A stretch of 64,000 nucleotides of DNA from Thiodiazotropha sp050305975 (GTDB taxonomy: Bacteria > Pseudomonadota > Gammaproteobacteria > Chromatiales > Chromatiaceae), in contig JBNLGI010000083.1 of assembly GCA_050305975.1 (NCBI GenBank), positions 1 to 64,000 on the forward strand, given 5' to 3'. Made by a program: the position numbers and the translations under genes. The notes under the pieces were generated by a model, which was not told where the DNA came from, ran no database searches, and was given only the letters and a program-made list of their open reading frames with translations. Shown here piece by piece: positions 7,983 to 20,625 of the stretch. Each line of letters starts with the position of its first letter. Position 1 is the first letter of the stretch.

Positions 7983-8285
7983 TTATGCTATCTCAGCAAA
8001 AGACAACCCCGCAGCATGAATGACTTTCTTCATGGTTTTCAAGGTGGGATTTCCCTTCGGGGATAAAGCGCGGTATAGGCTTTCACGAGAAAGGCCGGTT
8101 TTCTCTGATACCAATGCCATGCCACCTCTGGTGTCTACGATGTGACGCAGTGCGATCAAGAACCCGCTCTCTCCACCTTCTTCGTCAAGCTCCTCAAAAG
8201 CAGTATGAATATAGGCTTCCGCAAACTCTGGATCGTTGCGAATCATTTCAATGACTGCTTCGTCATGACTGCGTGATCTTTTCAT
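7983..8285 (-). CDS. HigA-like addiction module antidote protein
   Basis: A 100-residue protein with a C-terminal helix-turn-helix: GGMALVSEKTGLSRESLYRA followed by LSPKGNPTLKTMKKVIHAAG. This is the pattern of antidote proteins paired with RelE/HigB-like toxins of the Gp49 type. The antidote normally binds both toxin and its own promoter. The ATG overlaps the stop codon of the toxin reading (ATGA, 8285-8282), the usual toxin-first order. The frame is intact even though the partner toxin is frameshifted. Confidence 0.8.
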   Translation of the reverse strand: MKRSRSHDEAVIEMIRNDPEFAEAYIHTAFEELDEEGGESGFLIALRHIVDTRGGMALVSEKTGLSRESLYRALSPKGNPTLKTMKKVIHAAGLSFAEIA

Positions 8286-8607
8286 GGTTTCCTCTGCTGG
8301 TAGTCATGCCAGTCATTCAATGGCTTTATCTATGTCCGATTGTTGCTTTCGCTTATCTCCACCAAAGCAACAAAAGAACTACTTGCTGATCGGCCTGAGC
8401 GTAATAGACGCGGTATCCTGGCCCTTGGTCGATACGGAGTTCCCTAACTCCGTCACCGACTGGCTTGCAGTCACCGAAGGCTCCGGCGGAGACCCGGTTC
8501 ACGCGTGTGGTAATGCGAGCTTTTGCTATCCTATCCCGCAGACTGTCAAGCCATTCCTGATACAGGTCCTTACCTTCAGGTGTCAGATAATGGACGATCT
8601 CGTTCAT
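8282..8607 (-). pseudogene. RelE/HigB-like toxin with two frameshifts
   Basis: The first 70 or so codons from ATG 8607 encode a RelE/HigB-like (Gp49-type) toxin: EGKDLYQEWLDSLRD, then GVRELRIDQGPGYRVYYAQA. The frame then runs into LLLLWWR and stops. Moving one base gives FGGDKRKQQSDIDKAIE, the conserved toxin tail. A second shift after GAA gives DWHDYQQRKP and a TGA at 8284-8282 overlapping the antidote start. The normal protein of about 108 residues has thus lost its C-terminal strand and helix. Two sequencing errors so close together are less likely than decay, but cannot be excluded. Confidence 0.7.
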
Positions 8608-9139
8608 CCGTTACTGTTGCTTATAAGCTACATATTGGCAAGATGCTGGGTTCAGCGATCAATCGAGATGGCTACAATTTGAGCGCAGGTAAGTGAAATA
8701 AGTGCCTCATGGTGTGTGATGGGGTGATATCTTTTTGATATATGTTAATTAACTTGGATATTGTGGCTTGGTGAGGTGGTAAGGACAGGACCTGAAAATC
8801 CCCGTGTCGGCAGTTCGATTCTGTCCCTGGTCACCATCTCCATCAAAGATCCTTGACCCAGCTGTATCTGTGCTTGGGTGCCCGAAGTGCGCTTGAGTCT
8901 GCGCTGTCGCGCCTTGGCTTCAACGCCGCATGTGAGGGAATAGATCGAAAATCGGTTGATTGAGTGGGCTGATGTCTCAACCCTGCCCCGAGTTCTCCGC
9001 GTGCGTTGGAAGAATCCGGTCATTGGCTGCGCACGGTTTTTTAATGTCGAGTTTTTGAACGCGAGGATCGAAACGAATGTTGGCGTTTACTGGTTAAAGC
9101 CACGCGATTTGCCAGAGTTGGCGCACAAATAATCTGTCC
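8608..9139. other. Non-coding stretch with tRNA fragment and possible gene remnant
   Basis: The only clear feature is the tRNA-Phe fragment at 8792-8836. A GTGCG/CGCAC stem (9001-9005, 9030-9034) followed by six Ts at 9037 could act as a plus-strand terminator. An open plus-strand frame from about 8941 to TAA 9132 reads protein-like near its end (VGVYWLKPRDLPELAHK) but has no good start and no family that I know. Confidence 0.45.
8792..8836 (+). pseudogene. tRNA-Phe 3' fragment (attachment-site-like)
   Basis: These 45 bases match the 3' part of a gammaproteobacterial tRNA-Phe: loop CTGAAAA with anticodon GAA, then a good T arm (GGCAG, TTCGATT, CTGTC), 3' acceptor strand CCTGGTC and ACCA. The 5' half is missing: no GACCAGG acceptor precedes it, the D arm is absent and the anticodon stem does not pair. 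Integrative elements that use tRNA genes leave such 3' copies at one end. Confidence 0.7.
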
Positions 9140-9553
9140 CTAAAACAGGCGTGACATCAGATCAAAGAGGTTGTACACGAGCTGTCCACGGCCGCTCTCG
9201 ATGTAGAGTCCGAATTGCGCGATCAATGACCATGCGATTCCGAACTGGGCGATGGCGAATCCGGCCAGGGTGAACTGGCTCAGGCTGAACACGCCGATGC
9301 CGAACTGGGAAATATTGATGACGCCAATGCCGAACTGTCCGATGGCTATGATCCCCCTGGCGACGACGGGGCGGTGATTGGGCCGATATTTAAAGGCGAT
9401 ATGTAACAGCGGCAGTCCCAGGAATTCCGCCTTGGATTTGAATTCAAAACCCCAGCCATCCCACTTGTCGCGTGCCGGATAAGGGGCCCCGCACTGAGGG
9501 CAGGCCACTGCCTGTTCGCTGACTTGATGACCACACTCTCTGCAGTTTTTCAT
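9140..9553 (-). CDS. Zinc-ribbon protein with hydrophobic GQFGIGV-type repeats
   Basis: A 137-residue protein starting MKNCRECGHQVSEQAVACPQ, a CxxC...CxxC zinc ribbon. After a middle region come hydrophobic repeats built on IAIGQFGIGVINISQFGIGV and similar units (about residues 65-115), which probably insert in or lie on the membrane. The start at ATG 9553 is chosen because the zinc ribbon begins there and AAGGAA lies upstream. Function unknown. Confidence 0.7.
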   Translation of the reverse strand: MKNCRECGHQVSEQAVACPQCGAPYPARDKWDGWGFEFKSKAEFLGLPLLHIAFKYRPNHRPVVARGIIAIGQFGIGVINISQFGIGVFSLSQFTLAGFAIAQFGIAWSLIAQFGLYIESGRGQLVYNLFDLMSRLF

Positions 9554-9751
9554 CGGCTGATTCCTTCTGCATAAGGTATTGACGGAGGCGAAAGGGAACT
9601 GGCCTCTGCCTTCTGAATATCGAAGCGTCGTCTGTGTCGCCGGTGCAAGCGATAAGGGGTATTCTATCAAGGCGGAGCCTATCAGAAGCAATTATAGGGA
9701 AATGGTACTCTATCCGGCTGAACGGTCGTTTTTTGCTGAGAAGGGTAAACA

Positions 9752-10243
9752 ATGCGTACCGTCTTTGTTGTGAGCTTTCTTGCGAATGTGATTCTCGCGA
9801 TACTCTCATCGGTCATTCTCCCCGAGCGGGTTGCGATCCATTTCGGCCTGGGAGGGTCGCCCGATGGCTGGGCAACGAACCTTACGAGCACGCTCGGCAT
9901 GCTGGCTATGCACACGCTCATATTCTGTTCTCTCTACTTCTTTCCGCGGCTGCTTGACAGGATGCCCGCCAAGTGGATCTCTATGCCGAACCGCGATTTC
10001 TGGCTTACGCCGGAGCGCCGCGCTCGGGCCAGGGAAACAATAAGTCGTCACATATGGCAGTTCGGCACCGCCCTGTTTCTGTTCATGCTGGTCGCAGGCA
10101 TGCTCACTATCAAGGCAAACCTGTCCGATCCGGTGCGGCTCGATGAGGGCCCGCTCTTGATAGCGGTGGTCATTTTTCTCGCTTATACGGTTTATTGGAC
10201 GGTGGCCTTGCTGAGGGCTTTCCGGGTCTCCTCGAAGCGTTAG
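9752..10243 (+). CDS. DUF1648-like membrane protein
   Basis: A 163-residue protein with about four hydrophobic segments. The N-terminal part (ILPERVAIHFGLGGSPDGWA) is the signature of DUF1648, also present in SdpI-type immunity proteins. Those have additional domains that are absent here. AAGGG lies about six bases before the ATG. The gene stands alone between the zinc-ribbon gene on the other strand and the convergent SRPBCC gene. Confidence 0.7.
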   Translation: MRTVFVVSFLANVILAILSSVILPERVAIHFGLGGSPDGWATNLTSTLGMLAMHTLIFCSLYFFPRLLDRMPAKWISMPNRDFWLTPERRARARETISRHIWQFGTALFLFMLVAGMLTIKANLSDPVRLDEGPLLIAVVIFLAYTVYWTVALLRAFRVSSKR

Positions 10244-10334
10244 CTATCCGACCGTGTAAAGGTGCTCTGCCCCGTGCCTTTCGTGGCGCTGTCGATGCTG
10301 AGGTGAGTCCCGTTTTGCTTTCCTGACGATCCCG

Positions 10335-11336
10335 TCACCTGATCGGTATGAGTATCGAAGTGACGATCTCGTTGCTGTGCTCCACCGTGGTGGGATCGTT
10401 CTTGTAAATCTCCAGCGAGGCACGCTGATGCTGGGGTTTCAGCTTCAGCATCTGCAGATGGCTGTAGGCCTGATACCAGGCCAGTTCGAGGAATTCATAA
10501 CTCCCTTTCAGGGTGGTCTTGTAGTAGCGGCCGCCGGGATAGGTTTTGACTTCGAACTCGCTGGATCTGGTGCCTGCTTGCACGGGGATCGCCATGTCGC
10601 AGGTGAAGCGCATGGTGCGCGGATCGACCTTGTGATAGACGGACAGGGGCGGACCCGTGGGCGACAGTCGTTGCGCCTTTACATAATCGCCCAGTTTTGG
10701 GAAGCCCTCCATCATGGCCTGTTTCATCGCCTCGATCTCGCCTTCGAAATGGAGGGTCAGGGCGGTCTGTTCCGGTATCTCCAGCGGTCCTTCAAAACTG
10801 ATGCGGGGAACCTCGGCATCGGGCTCCAGTTGGGCGCGCAGCTTGTAGAGGCCGGTGGCGTAGTCCTTGCCGATATAGGCCGGCATCTTTTTCGCCATGA
10901 AGCGGAACAGGAACGGCGTGCTGCCGGACATGTTCCAGTGCACCAGGGTGGCGCCGTCCTGTTGGGTCTCCAGCTCCCACCAGACCCGGCTGACGGACTT
11001 GAACGGGCGCTGGAATTCGATGCGCTGGTCGATCCGTTCCTCCCCCGTGAAATGCTCATGGGTGAGCCGGCCGGCGCCGACGATCTTTCCGTCCCAGCCG
11101 TACCAGCCGCCCTCCTGATCCGGATATTCGGAATAGGTCAGTCGGGTGTCGGGTTCGTGCATCAGCCAGGGGCTCCAATCGGACCAGCTGCGGAAATCCC
11201 GCAGCTTGTCGAACACCGCTTTTCGCTCGGCGGCGATGGCCAGGGAGCGTCTGACCGTGAAACGCCCGTCGAGGCTTGCCAGGTAGAGCAGGGGCAGGGC
11301 GATGATGACGGCAACAACGATGAGTGCTGTGGTCAT
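10335..11336 (-). CDS. SRPBCC domain fused to GyrI-like effector-binding domain
   Basis: A 333-residue protein. After an N-terminal membrane anchor (residues about 3-23), residues about 30-170 are an SRPBCC/START-type pocket: AAERKAVFDKLRDFRSWSDW then SPW, and GWDGKIVGAGRLTHEHF. Residues about 175-333 resemble the GyrI-like AraC effector-binding domain (GPPLSVYHKVDP, and PVQAG before the last strands). Both domains bind small hydrophobic ligands in known families; the ligand here is unknown. ATG 11336 is preferred over ATG 11351 because GAGGAG lies eight bases upstream of it. Confidence 0.75.
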   Translation of the reverse strand: MTTALIVVAVIIALPLLYLASLDGRFTVRRSLAIAAERKAVFDKLRDFRSWSDWSPWLMHEPDTRLTYSEYPDQEGGWYGWDGKIVGAGRLTHEHFTGEERIDQRIEFQRPFKSVSRVWWELETQQDGATLVHWNMSGSTPFLFRFMAKKMPAYIGKDYATGLYKLRAQLEPDAEVPRISFEGPLEIPEQTALTLHFEGEIEAMKQAMMEGFPKLGDYVKAQRLSPTGPPLSVYHKVDPRTMRFTCDMAIPVQAGTRSSEFEVKTYPGGRYYKTTLKGSYEFLELAWYQAYSHLQMLKLKPQHQRASLEIYKNDPTTVEHSNEIVTSILIPIR

Positions 11337-11429
11337 ACGGAGACTCCTCATCCGGTGAGTCGCTGGGAGCGTCTATAAGAGGAAATACTGGATGAGTATA
11401 GGCGCAGGGAATGGGACTATCATTGGCCT

Positions 11430-15734
<4,305 letters not shown>

Positions 15735-15982
15735 CTGTGCGACTTCAGCGGTCGGGCCGGCAGCATCCCCGATTGCCAACGCTTTTGGAAGGTCTCTCTC
15801 CCGAGGGCCACTCACGCTTCCTGTTGCTCACGGTCAGATCCTGTTTCGGTATTCAGGGGATGCGCTCCCAGAGAGAGCCGTTGGGGAATGCCGCCTGACC
15901 TGAGGGAATATTTTCTATACTTGCCTTGTGCGTGTACGGCTGAGCCAGCGCCTGCCATTATCTTCGGAAGGGAATCGATCCT

Positions 15983-17125
15983 ATGGGAAAGAACGTCATT
16001 GTCTGCCTCGATGGTACGGGAAACCAGTTCAAAGAGGACAACTCGAATGTGGTCAAGCTGTTCCGCGTGGTGGTCAGGGACCCGACGCAGGTCGCCTACT
16101 ACGACCCAGGCGTGGGTACGCTGGCCGATCCGGATTACAAGACGCCGCTGGCGAAAAAGATCAACATGCTGCTCGGACTCGCCTTCGGCCGGGGCGTGAC
16201 GCGAAACGTCGAGCAGGCCTATGCGTTCCTGATGGACCATTACGAAGAGGGTGACCGCCTGTTTATCTTCGGCTTCAGTCGCGGCGCCTATACGGCGAGG
16301 GTGTTGTCCGGTTTCATTCATAGCTGCGGCCTGCTGGAAGCGGGCTGCCAGAATCTGATCCCCTATGCGATGAAGCTCTACAAAAAGGTCGATTTCCCGA
16401 TACTCAACCGCTTCAGGTCCACTTTTGGCAGAAAGGTCAAAATTGATTTTCTCGGGCTGTGGGATTCCGTGAGCACCACCGGCTGGGTCTACAATCCGGT
16501 CTTTCTTCCCTATACGACGAACAACGAAAGCGTGCAGGTCGTCCGCCATGCCCTCGCCATCGACGAGCGGCGCTCGTTCTTCAAGGATATGCGCTGGGGA
16601 AAGAAATATGCCGACAAGCAGGACATCAAGGAGGTGTGGTTCAGCGGAGTGCATTCCGATGTGGGTGGCGGCTACAGTGAAGCGACTTCTGCGCTGTCGA
16701 AGATACCGCTGCGCTGGATGATCGAGGAGGCGATGAATCCCTGCCCGGACCAGGTTGCGGACGAGGAACGGTTCGGCATTCGCATCGACGCTGACAAGTT
16801 CGACCGCTATGTGCTCGGCAAAGGCGGCAAACAGTATGTCGAGCCCGACAGTTCGGCGGACCGGCACGAATCGTTGCGAGGTGCGTGGAAGTGGGTGCAA
16901 TGGATGCCGAAGAGTGTCTGGCTTGCCGATGAGGGACGCGAAGCGATTCGCTTTCCACTGCCCCATCGGGTGATTGAGCCAGGCGCCACCCTGCACCAAA
17001 GCGTATTGGAAAGAGTGCAGGCGAGGGACTACCGGCCGCCAAGCCTTGGCGGTCGGTCGGTCGACGCAATCAAGCGGGATTTCAACTTCGAGCCTCCGCT
17101 GACCGACACCTCGGCAGACGGATGA
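15983..17125 (+). CDS. DUF2235 alpha/beta hydrolase (Tle1-like lipase fold)
   Basis: A 380-residue protein of the DUF2235 family, which includes the Tle1 phospholipase effectors of type VI secretion. The start NVIVCLDGTGNQ is diagnostic. The nucleophile elbow is GFSRGAYTAR with Ser99; the likely acid is Asp161 (GLWDSVS) and the histidine His224 (GVHSDVGGGY). All three triad residues are present. No VgrG, PAAR or immunity gene lies nearby, so a secreted toxin role is not supported. The next gene, an HNH-ATPase, begins 24 bases downstream and suggests a defence operon. AAGGGA precedes the start, and a -10-like TATACT lies at 15916-15921. Confidence 0.82.
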   Translation: MGKNVIVCLDGTGNQFKEDNSNVVKLFRVVVRDPTQVAYYDPGVGTLADPDYKTPLAKKINMLLGLAFGRGVTRNVEQAYAFLMDHYEEGDRLFIFGFSRGAYTARVLSGFIHSCGLLEAGCQNLIPYAMKLYKKVDFPILNRFRSTFGRKVKIDFLGLWDSVSTTGWVYNPVFLPYTTNNESVQVVRHALAIDERRSFFKDMRWGKKYADKQDIKEVWFSGVHSDVGGGYSEATSALSKIPLRWMIEEAMNPCPDQVADEERFGIRIDADKFDRYVLGKGGKQYVEPDSSADRHESLRGAWKWVQWMPKSVWLADEGREAIRFPLPHRVIEPGATLHQSVLERVQARDYRPPSLGGRSVDAIKRDFNFEPPLTDTSADG

Positions 17126-17149
17126 CAGGTTTCTAACCGGGGGTCTCCC

Positions 17150-19369
17150 ATGATCAAGATCAACCGCGGGCCTGCGCCGGAATTCTTCGATACCGAGCGC
17201 TACCGGCATTTCCGGGATGAACTGTGGGAGCACTTCGCCGACTACAATACGGAAAAGCGCCAGACGAGCTTCAGCTTCGAGATGGTGCAGTATCTGCGTA
17301 AGGAGATCATGGACGAGCTGGTCAGAAGGTTCCATGGCAAGTGTGCCTTTTGCGAAACCCCGCTCGATACCAGCACCTATCCCGAGTTGGAACACTTTCG
17401 TCCCAAGCGCGGGGCGCGTGGTTTCTCCGAACAGGCGGTCAAGGTGAGTGAGGGGTCATACTACTATGACACCCACTACTGGTGGCTGGCGCTGGAGTGG
17501 ACCAATCTGCTGCTGATCTGTCCTGAATGCAATCGCGGCAAGGCGAACTGGTTTCCGCTGGTCGACGAGTCGATGCGGGCGCGCATACCGTCCTCGCCGG
17601 AGGAGGCGCTGAGCGTGCTGCAGAACGAGGAGCCGCTGCTTCTCGACCCCTGCGGCGAAATCGATCCCGACGATCATCTGCGCTTCGAAGAGGACGGACG
17701 GGTGGTGCCGCTCAGCGACAAGGGCAAGGCGACGGTTTCGCTGCTGAATCTCAATCGCGAAACGCTCGTGCATGCGAGACGCGGTGTCCTCGAGAATCTG
17801 ATCAATGAACTCCAGATGCGTGCGCGTGAAGAGGCGGCGCTGGTGGGGGGCGTGGTCGAGCGGTTGCTCCAGGATCGTGTCGAGATGAGCGTGCAAGGCG
17901 AGGCGCCGCCGCCCTACCTGGCGATCCAGCTGCAGTACCTGAAACGGTTGCGTGAACGCTCGCAGCAGTTTGAAGAGGCGCCGGCCGAGGCGCTCGGTGA
18001 AGAGCTTGAACGGGCCGCTGCCGGGAGTGAAGGCGTAACCGCTCCGATTCAATATCTCGACCTGGGACGTGTCCACATTCAGCGCATCAGGCTGCACAAC
18101 TTCAAGAACATCGCGGATATCGACATCGAGGTTCCGGTCACCAGCGGCAGTCACTCGCCCTGGCTGGTGTTCCTGGGCGAGAACGCCGTGGGAAAAAGCA
18201 CCATACTGCAGGCGATCGTGCTGACCCTGATGGGCGATCAGCAGCGCGGCGAGCTGCCGGATCTGAAACCGCAGGAGTTCCTTCGCTACTACCGGGAAGG
18301 CGATACCATCAAGCATACCGACGAGGGTTACGTCGAGATCTGGGTCGACAACTCGGAACAGCCGCTGCGGCTCAGTTTCAATTCGCAGGATGATATTTTC
18401 CATAGCAACGTGCCGGCTCCGCGGGCCTATCTGATGGCATACGGGCCGACGCGTCTGCAACCGGAACCGGATCAGCCCCCCTACCAATCCGACGGCATGG
18501 TGCGGGTACGCAATCTGTTCAGGCCTTCGACGCCACTGGTGGATGCGCGTGACTGGCTCTACAGCCTTTACGAAAAGGACCCCAAGGTCTTCGATATGAT
18601 GGTGCGCGGACTCCGCGACTTGCTCCTGATGAAAGGCGAGGAGACGATCGTTCCCGATCTGGCGCACCCGGATCAGCGGCGGATCCTGGTCCACTTGAAG
18701 AACGAGACCACTGAAATCAACAAGCTCAGTGACGGCTATCGCAGCGTAGTCGCCCTGGCAGTGGACCTGATGTCGATGCTGGTGCGCGAGGGTACCGCGA
18801 TGGAGGATGCCGAAGGCGTGGTCTTGATCGACGAGATCGGCACCAATCTGCATCCGGCGTGGAAGAAGCGCATCGTTGGCTGTATCCGCAACGTGTTTCC
18901 CCGTCTGCAGTTCATCGGCACCACCCATGAGCCCCTGTGTTTGAGGGGCCTGCTGCAGGGAGAGACCGTTCTGTTGCGGCGCGATTTCGACGACAAGGTG
19001 GTGCCGATAACCAATCTGCCCAATCCCAACGATCTGCGCATCGATGAATTGCTGACTTCCGAGTTCTTCGGCCTCAATTCGACGCTCGATACCGATCTGG
19101 AGGATCTCTACGAGGAGTACTACCGCCTGTTGAATCAGACGAGCCTCGACGAGCAACAGAAACAGCGCAAAGAGGAACTCAAACAGGAGCTTCGCGAGAG
19201 AACCCATCTCGGTACCGGGTTGCGCGACGAGCTGATGTACGAGGTGATCGACAAGCTGCTTGCGCAGCAGCTCAAGAGTCCGCAGCCGATGGACCGGCAG
19301 CAACTCAAAGAGGAGACCCTGCTGCGGGTCCTCGATTCGTGGAAGAAGGCCGGACTGATCGAGTCTTAG
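17150..19369 (+). CDS. HNH nuclease fused to RecF/SMC-like ATPase (PtuB-PtuA type)
   Basis: A 739-residue two-domain protein. Residues about 50-130 are an HNH nuclease of the Septu/retron kind: CAFC (Cys65, Cys68), LEHFRPK near 80-86, YWWLALEWTNLLLICPECNR with Cys124 and Cys127. Residues about 305-620 are an SMC/RecF-type ATPase: RIRLHNFKNIADIDIEV, Walker A GENAVGKST (Lys349), a signature-like LSDGYRS, Walker B VLIDEIG (Asp561, Glu562) and switch His593 in TTHEP. The C-terminal 120 residues are helical. In Septu the ATPase PtuA and nuclease PtuB are separate proteins; here they are joined. It lies between a DUF2235 hydrolase and a second HNH gene, likely one transcript. Confidence 0.85.
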   Translation: MIKINRGPAPEFFDTERYRHFRDELWEHFADYNTEKRQTSFSFEMVQYLRKEIMDELVRRFHGKCAFCETPLDTSTYPELEHFRPKRGARGFSEQAVKVSEGSYYYDTHYWWLALEWTNLLLICPECNRGKANWFPLVDESMRARIPSSPEEALSVLQNEEPLLLDPCGEIDPDDHLRFEEDGRVVPLSDKGKATVSLLNLNRETLVHARRGVLENLINELQMRAREEAALVGGVVERLLQDRVEMSVQGEAPPPYLAIQLQYLKRLRERSQQFEEAPAEALGEELERAAAGSEGVTAPIQYLDLGRVHIQRIRLHNFKNIADIDIEVPVTSGSHSPWLVFLGENAVGKSTILQAIVLTLMGDQQRGELPDLKPQEFLRYYREGDTIKHTDEGYVEIWVDNSEQPLRLSFNSQDDIFHSNVPAPRAYLMAYGPTRLQPEPDQPPYQSDGMVRVRNLFRPSTPLVDARDWLYSLYEKDPKVFDMMVRGLRDLLLMKGEETIVPDLAHPDQRRILVHLKNETTEINKLSDGYRSVVALAVDLMSMLVREGTAMEDAEGVVLIDEIGTNLHPAWKKRIVGCIRNVFPRLQFIGTTHEPLCLRGLLQGETVLLRRDFDDKVVPITNLPNPNDLRIDELLTSEFFGLNSTLDTDLEDLYEEYYRLLNQTSLDEQQKQRKEELKQELRERTHLGTGLRDELMYEVIDKLLAQQLKSPQPMDRQQLKEETLLRVLDSWKKAGLIES

Positions 19370-19404
19370 GGCCTATCGGATTTGTGTTAACAGGCCCTGG
19401 CACC

Positions 19405-20340
19405 ATGATCCATCGAGACCGCCCACCCGTACCGCCAGCAATTCTGGACCTGCAGAATCCGCAGAGTCCGGCAGCGAAGGAGCGGCAGAAGGCGATTGAC
19501 TACGTCGAAGATCCGGACGCAAATCCCAAACCCAAGTTCAGTGTGTACTCCGAAGATGAGGTCAAGCTGGCGCTGATCGATCTGTTCGAGGGCAAGTGCG
19601 CCTACTGCGAAACCAAGGTCAATGCGCCCGCGGCGCGGGATATCGAGCACTATCGGCCCAAGGCCCGGATCGACCCGGGGACGGGTGAGGAACAGATAGA
19701 GCCCGGCTACTACTGGCTGGCGGCGGACTGGGATAACCTGCTGCTCTCCTGTCCGGGCTGCAACCGCCGCCAACGGCAGCTGGAAGAGTTTGAGAACGGA
19801 ACTATCGGGTTTGGCGCGGACGCGCACGGCAAACTCGATCTGTTCCCGCTGGCGCCGCATACGCCGCGGGCGAGGAGTCACACGGACGATCTGTCCATGG
19901 AGGAACCGGGCCGGCTCTTGCTCAACCCCTGTCTCGATCAACCGGAAAAGCATCTCAGGTACGACAAGGAGGGGCATATCTTTGCGCGTACGCACGGCGG
20001 CAAATCCAGCCCCAAGGCGGTCGCCTCGATCGATGCCTATGTGCTGTGGCGTATGCCCCTGGTCAAGGAGCGCAAGCAGCGATACCTCGATATGGTCAAT
20101 GCCTGGACCAATATCGAACAGTTCGCGCAGATGATCGACTTGCTTGACGCTGTGCACAAGCGCGCCATTGCACAGGGTTTGCTGCACAATGAATCCGTTC
20201 TGCTTGGATTTCTGGATTCCAAGAGAAGTTACGCGGGCATGGCGCGCTGGACCAGCAAAAGATTCCTGCAGGAGCTGAAAAAAATCAGGCAGCGATTCGT
20301 CATTCGCTTTGGCGAGTCACTGGAAAGCGCGGCCCAATGA
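19405..20340 (+). CDS. Second HNH endonuclease, PtuB-like
   Basis: A 311-residue protein with the same type of HNH domain as the gene before it: CAYC (Cys65, Cys68), DIEHYRPK with His82, then YYWLAADWDNLLLSCPGCNR with Cys116 and Cys119. This is the PtuB/retron-associated HNH pattern, and the size fits. The rest is helical, ending in RWTSKRFLQELKKIRQRF. The start ATG 19405 follows the previous stop by 35 bases; in-frame codons before it add no conserved sequence. It probably cuts nucleic acid when the partner ATPase is triggered; that is inference from Septu. Confidence 0.82.
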   Translation: MIHRDRPPVPPAILDLQNPQSPAAKERQKAIDYVEDPDANPKPKFSVYSEDEVKLALIDLFEGKCAYCETKVNAPAARDIEHYRPKARIDPGTGEEQIEPGYYWLAADWDNLLLSCPGCNRRQRQLEEFENGTIGFGADAHGKLDLFPLAPHTPRARSHTDDLSMEEPGRLLLNPCLDQPEKHLRYDKEGHIFARTHGGKSSPKAVASIDAYVLWRMPLVKERKQRYLDMVNAWTNIEQFAQMIDLLDAVHKRAIAQGLLHNESVLLGFLDSKRSYAGMARWTSKRFLQELKKIRQRFVIRFGESLESAAQ

Positions 20341-20625
20341 AGCGCCCGGCGGTTGCGGAATAATCGTATGCGCCGAACCTGCCGTCAGATGTCGGCGTCG
20401 ACTGGCGCGGGCGCATGTGGTGCTCCGTCCGATCGGTGCCTCGCTCGTCGTGTCCTGTGCGGCGGCTTGTTCCCCTATGGCCCGTTGCGCGTTGAGGGAT
20501 CAATAACACGAAGAGAGGGCAGGTATGTTCGATGATCGTAGAGCGTGAGATTGCCGCGCCCTGCGCGCGCCGATTACTGTGTCACCCTGGCAGTCGTGTA
20601 TCTGCGCCGATGTTTGACTCTGCTT
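20341..20625. other. Spacer between convergent operons
   Basis: I see no gene in these 285 bases. Base composition falls from GC-rich to AT-rich near 20600, marking the edge of the following segment. Confidence 0.5.

Noticed and set aside
7645..8019. Plus-strand open frame of 124 codons
   Set aside because: It is the reverse of the broken antitoxin gene, which has a ribosome site and a known protein pattern. The plus frame has neither.
8745..9023. Minus-strand open frame of 92 codons across the tRNA fragment
   Set aside because: Its middle is the reverse strand of the tRNA-Phe 3' part. Frames antisense to tRNA genes often look like short proteins and are seldom real.
15983..17125. DUF2235 gene as a type VI secretion effector
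   Set aside because: No VgrG, PAAR, adaptor or immunity gene is seen within the window. The adjoining genes are nuclease and ATPase genes instead.
15812..17395. Minus-strand open frame of 527 codons opposite the DUF2235 gene
   Set aside because: It spans parts of two well-supported genes and an intergenic space; no domain is visible.
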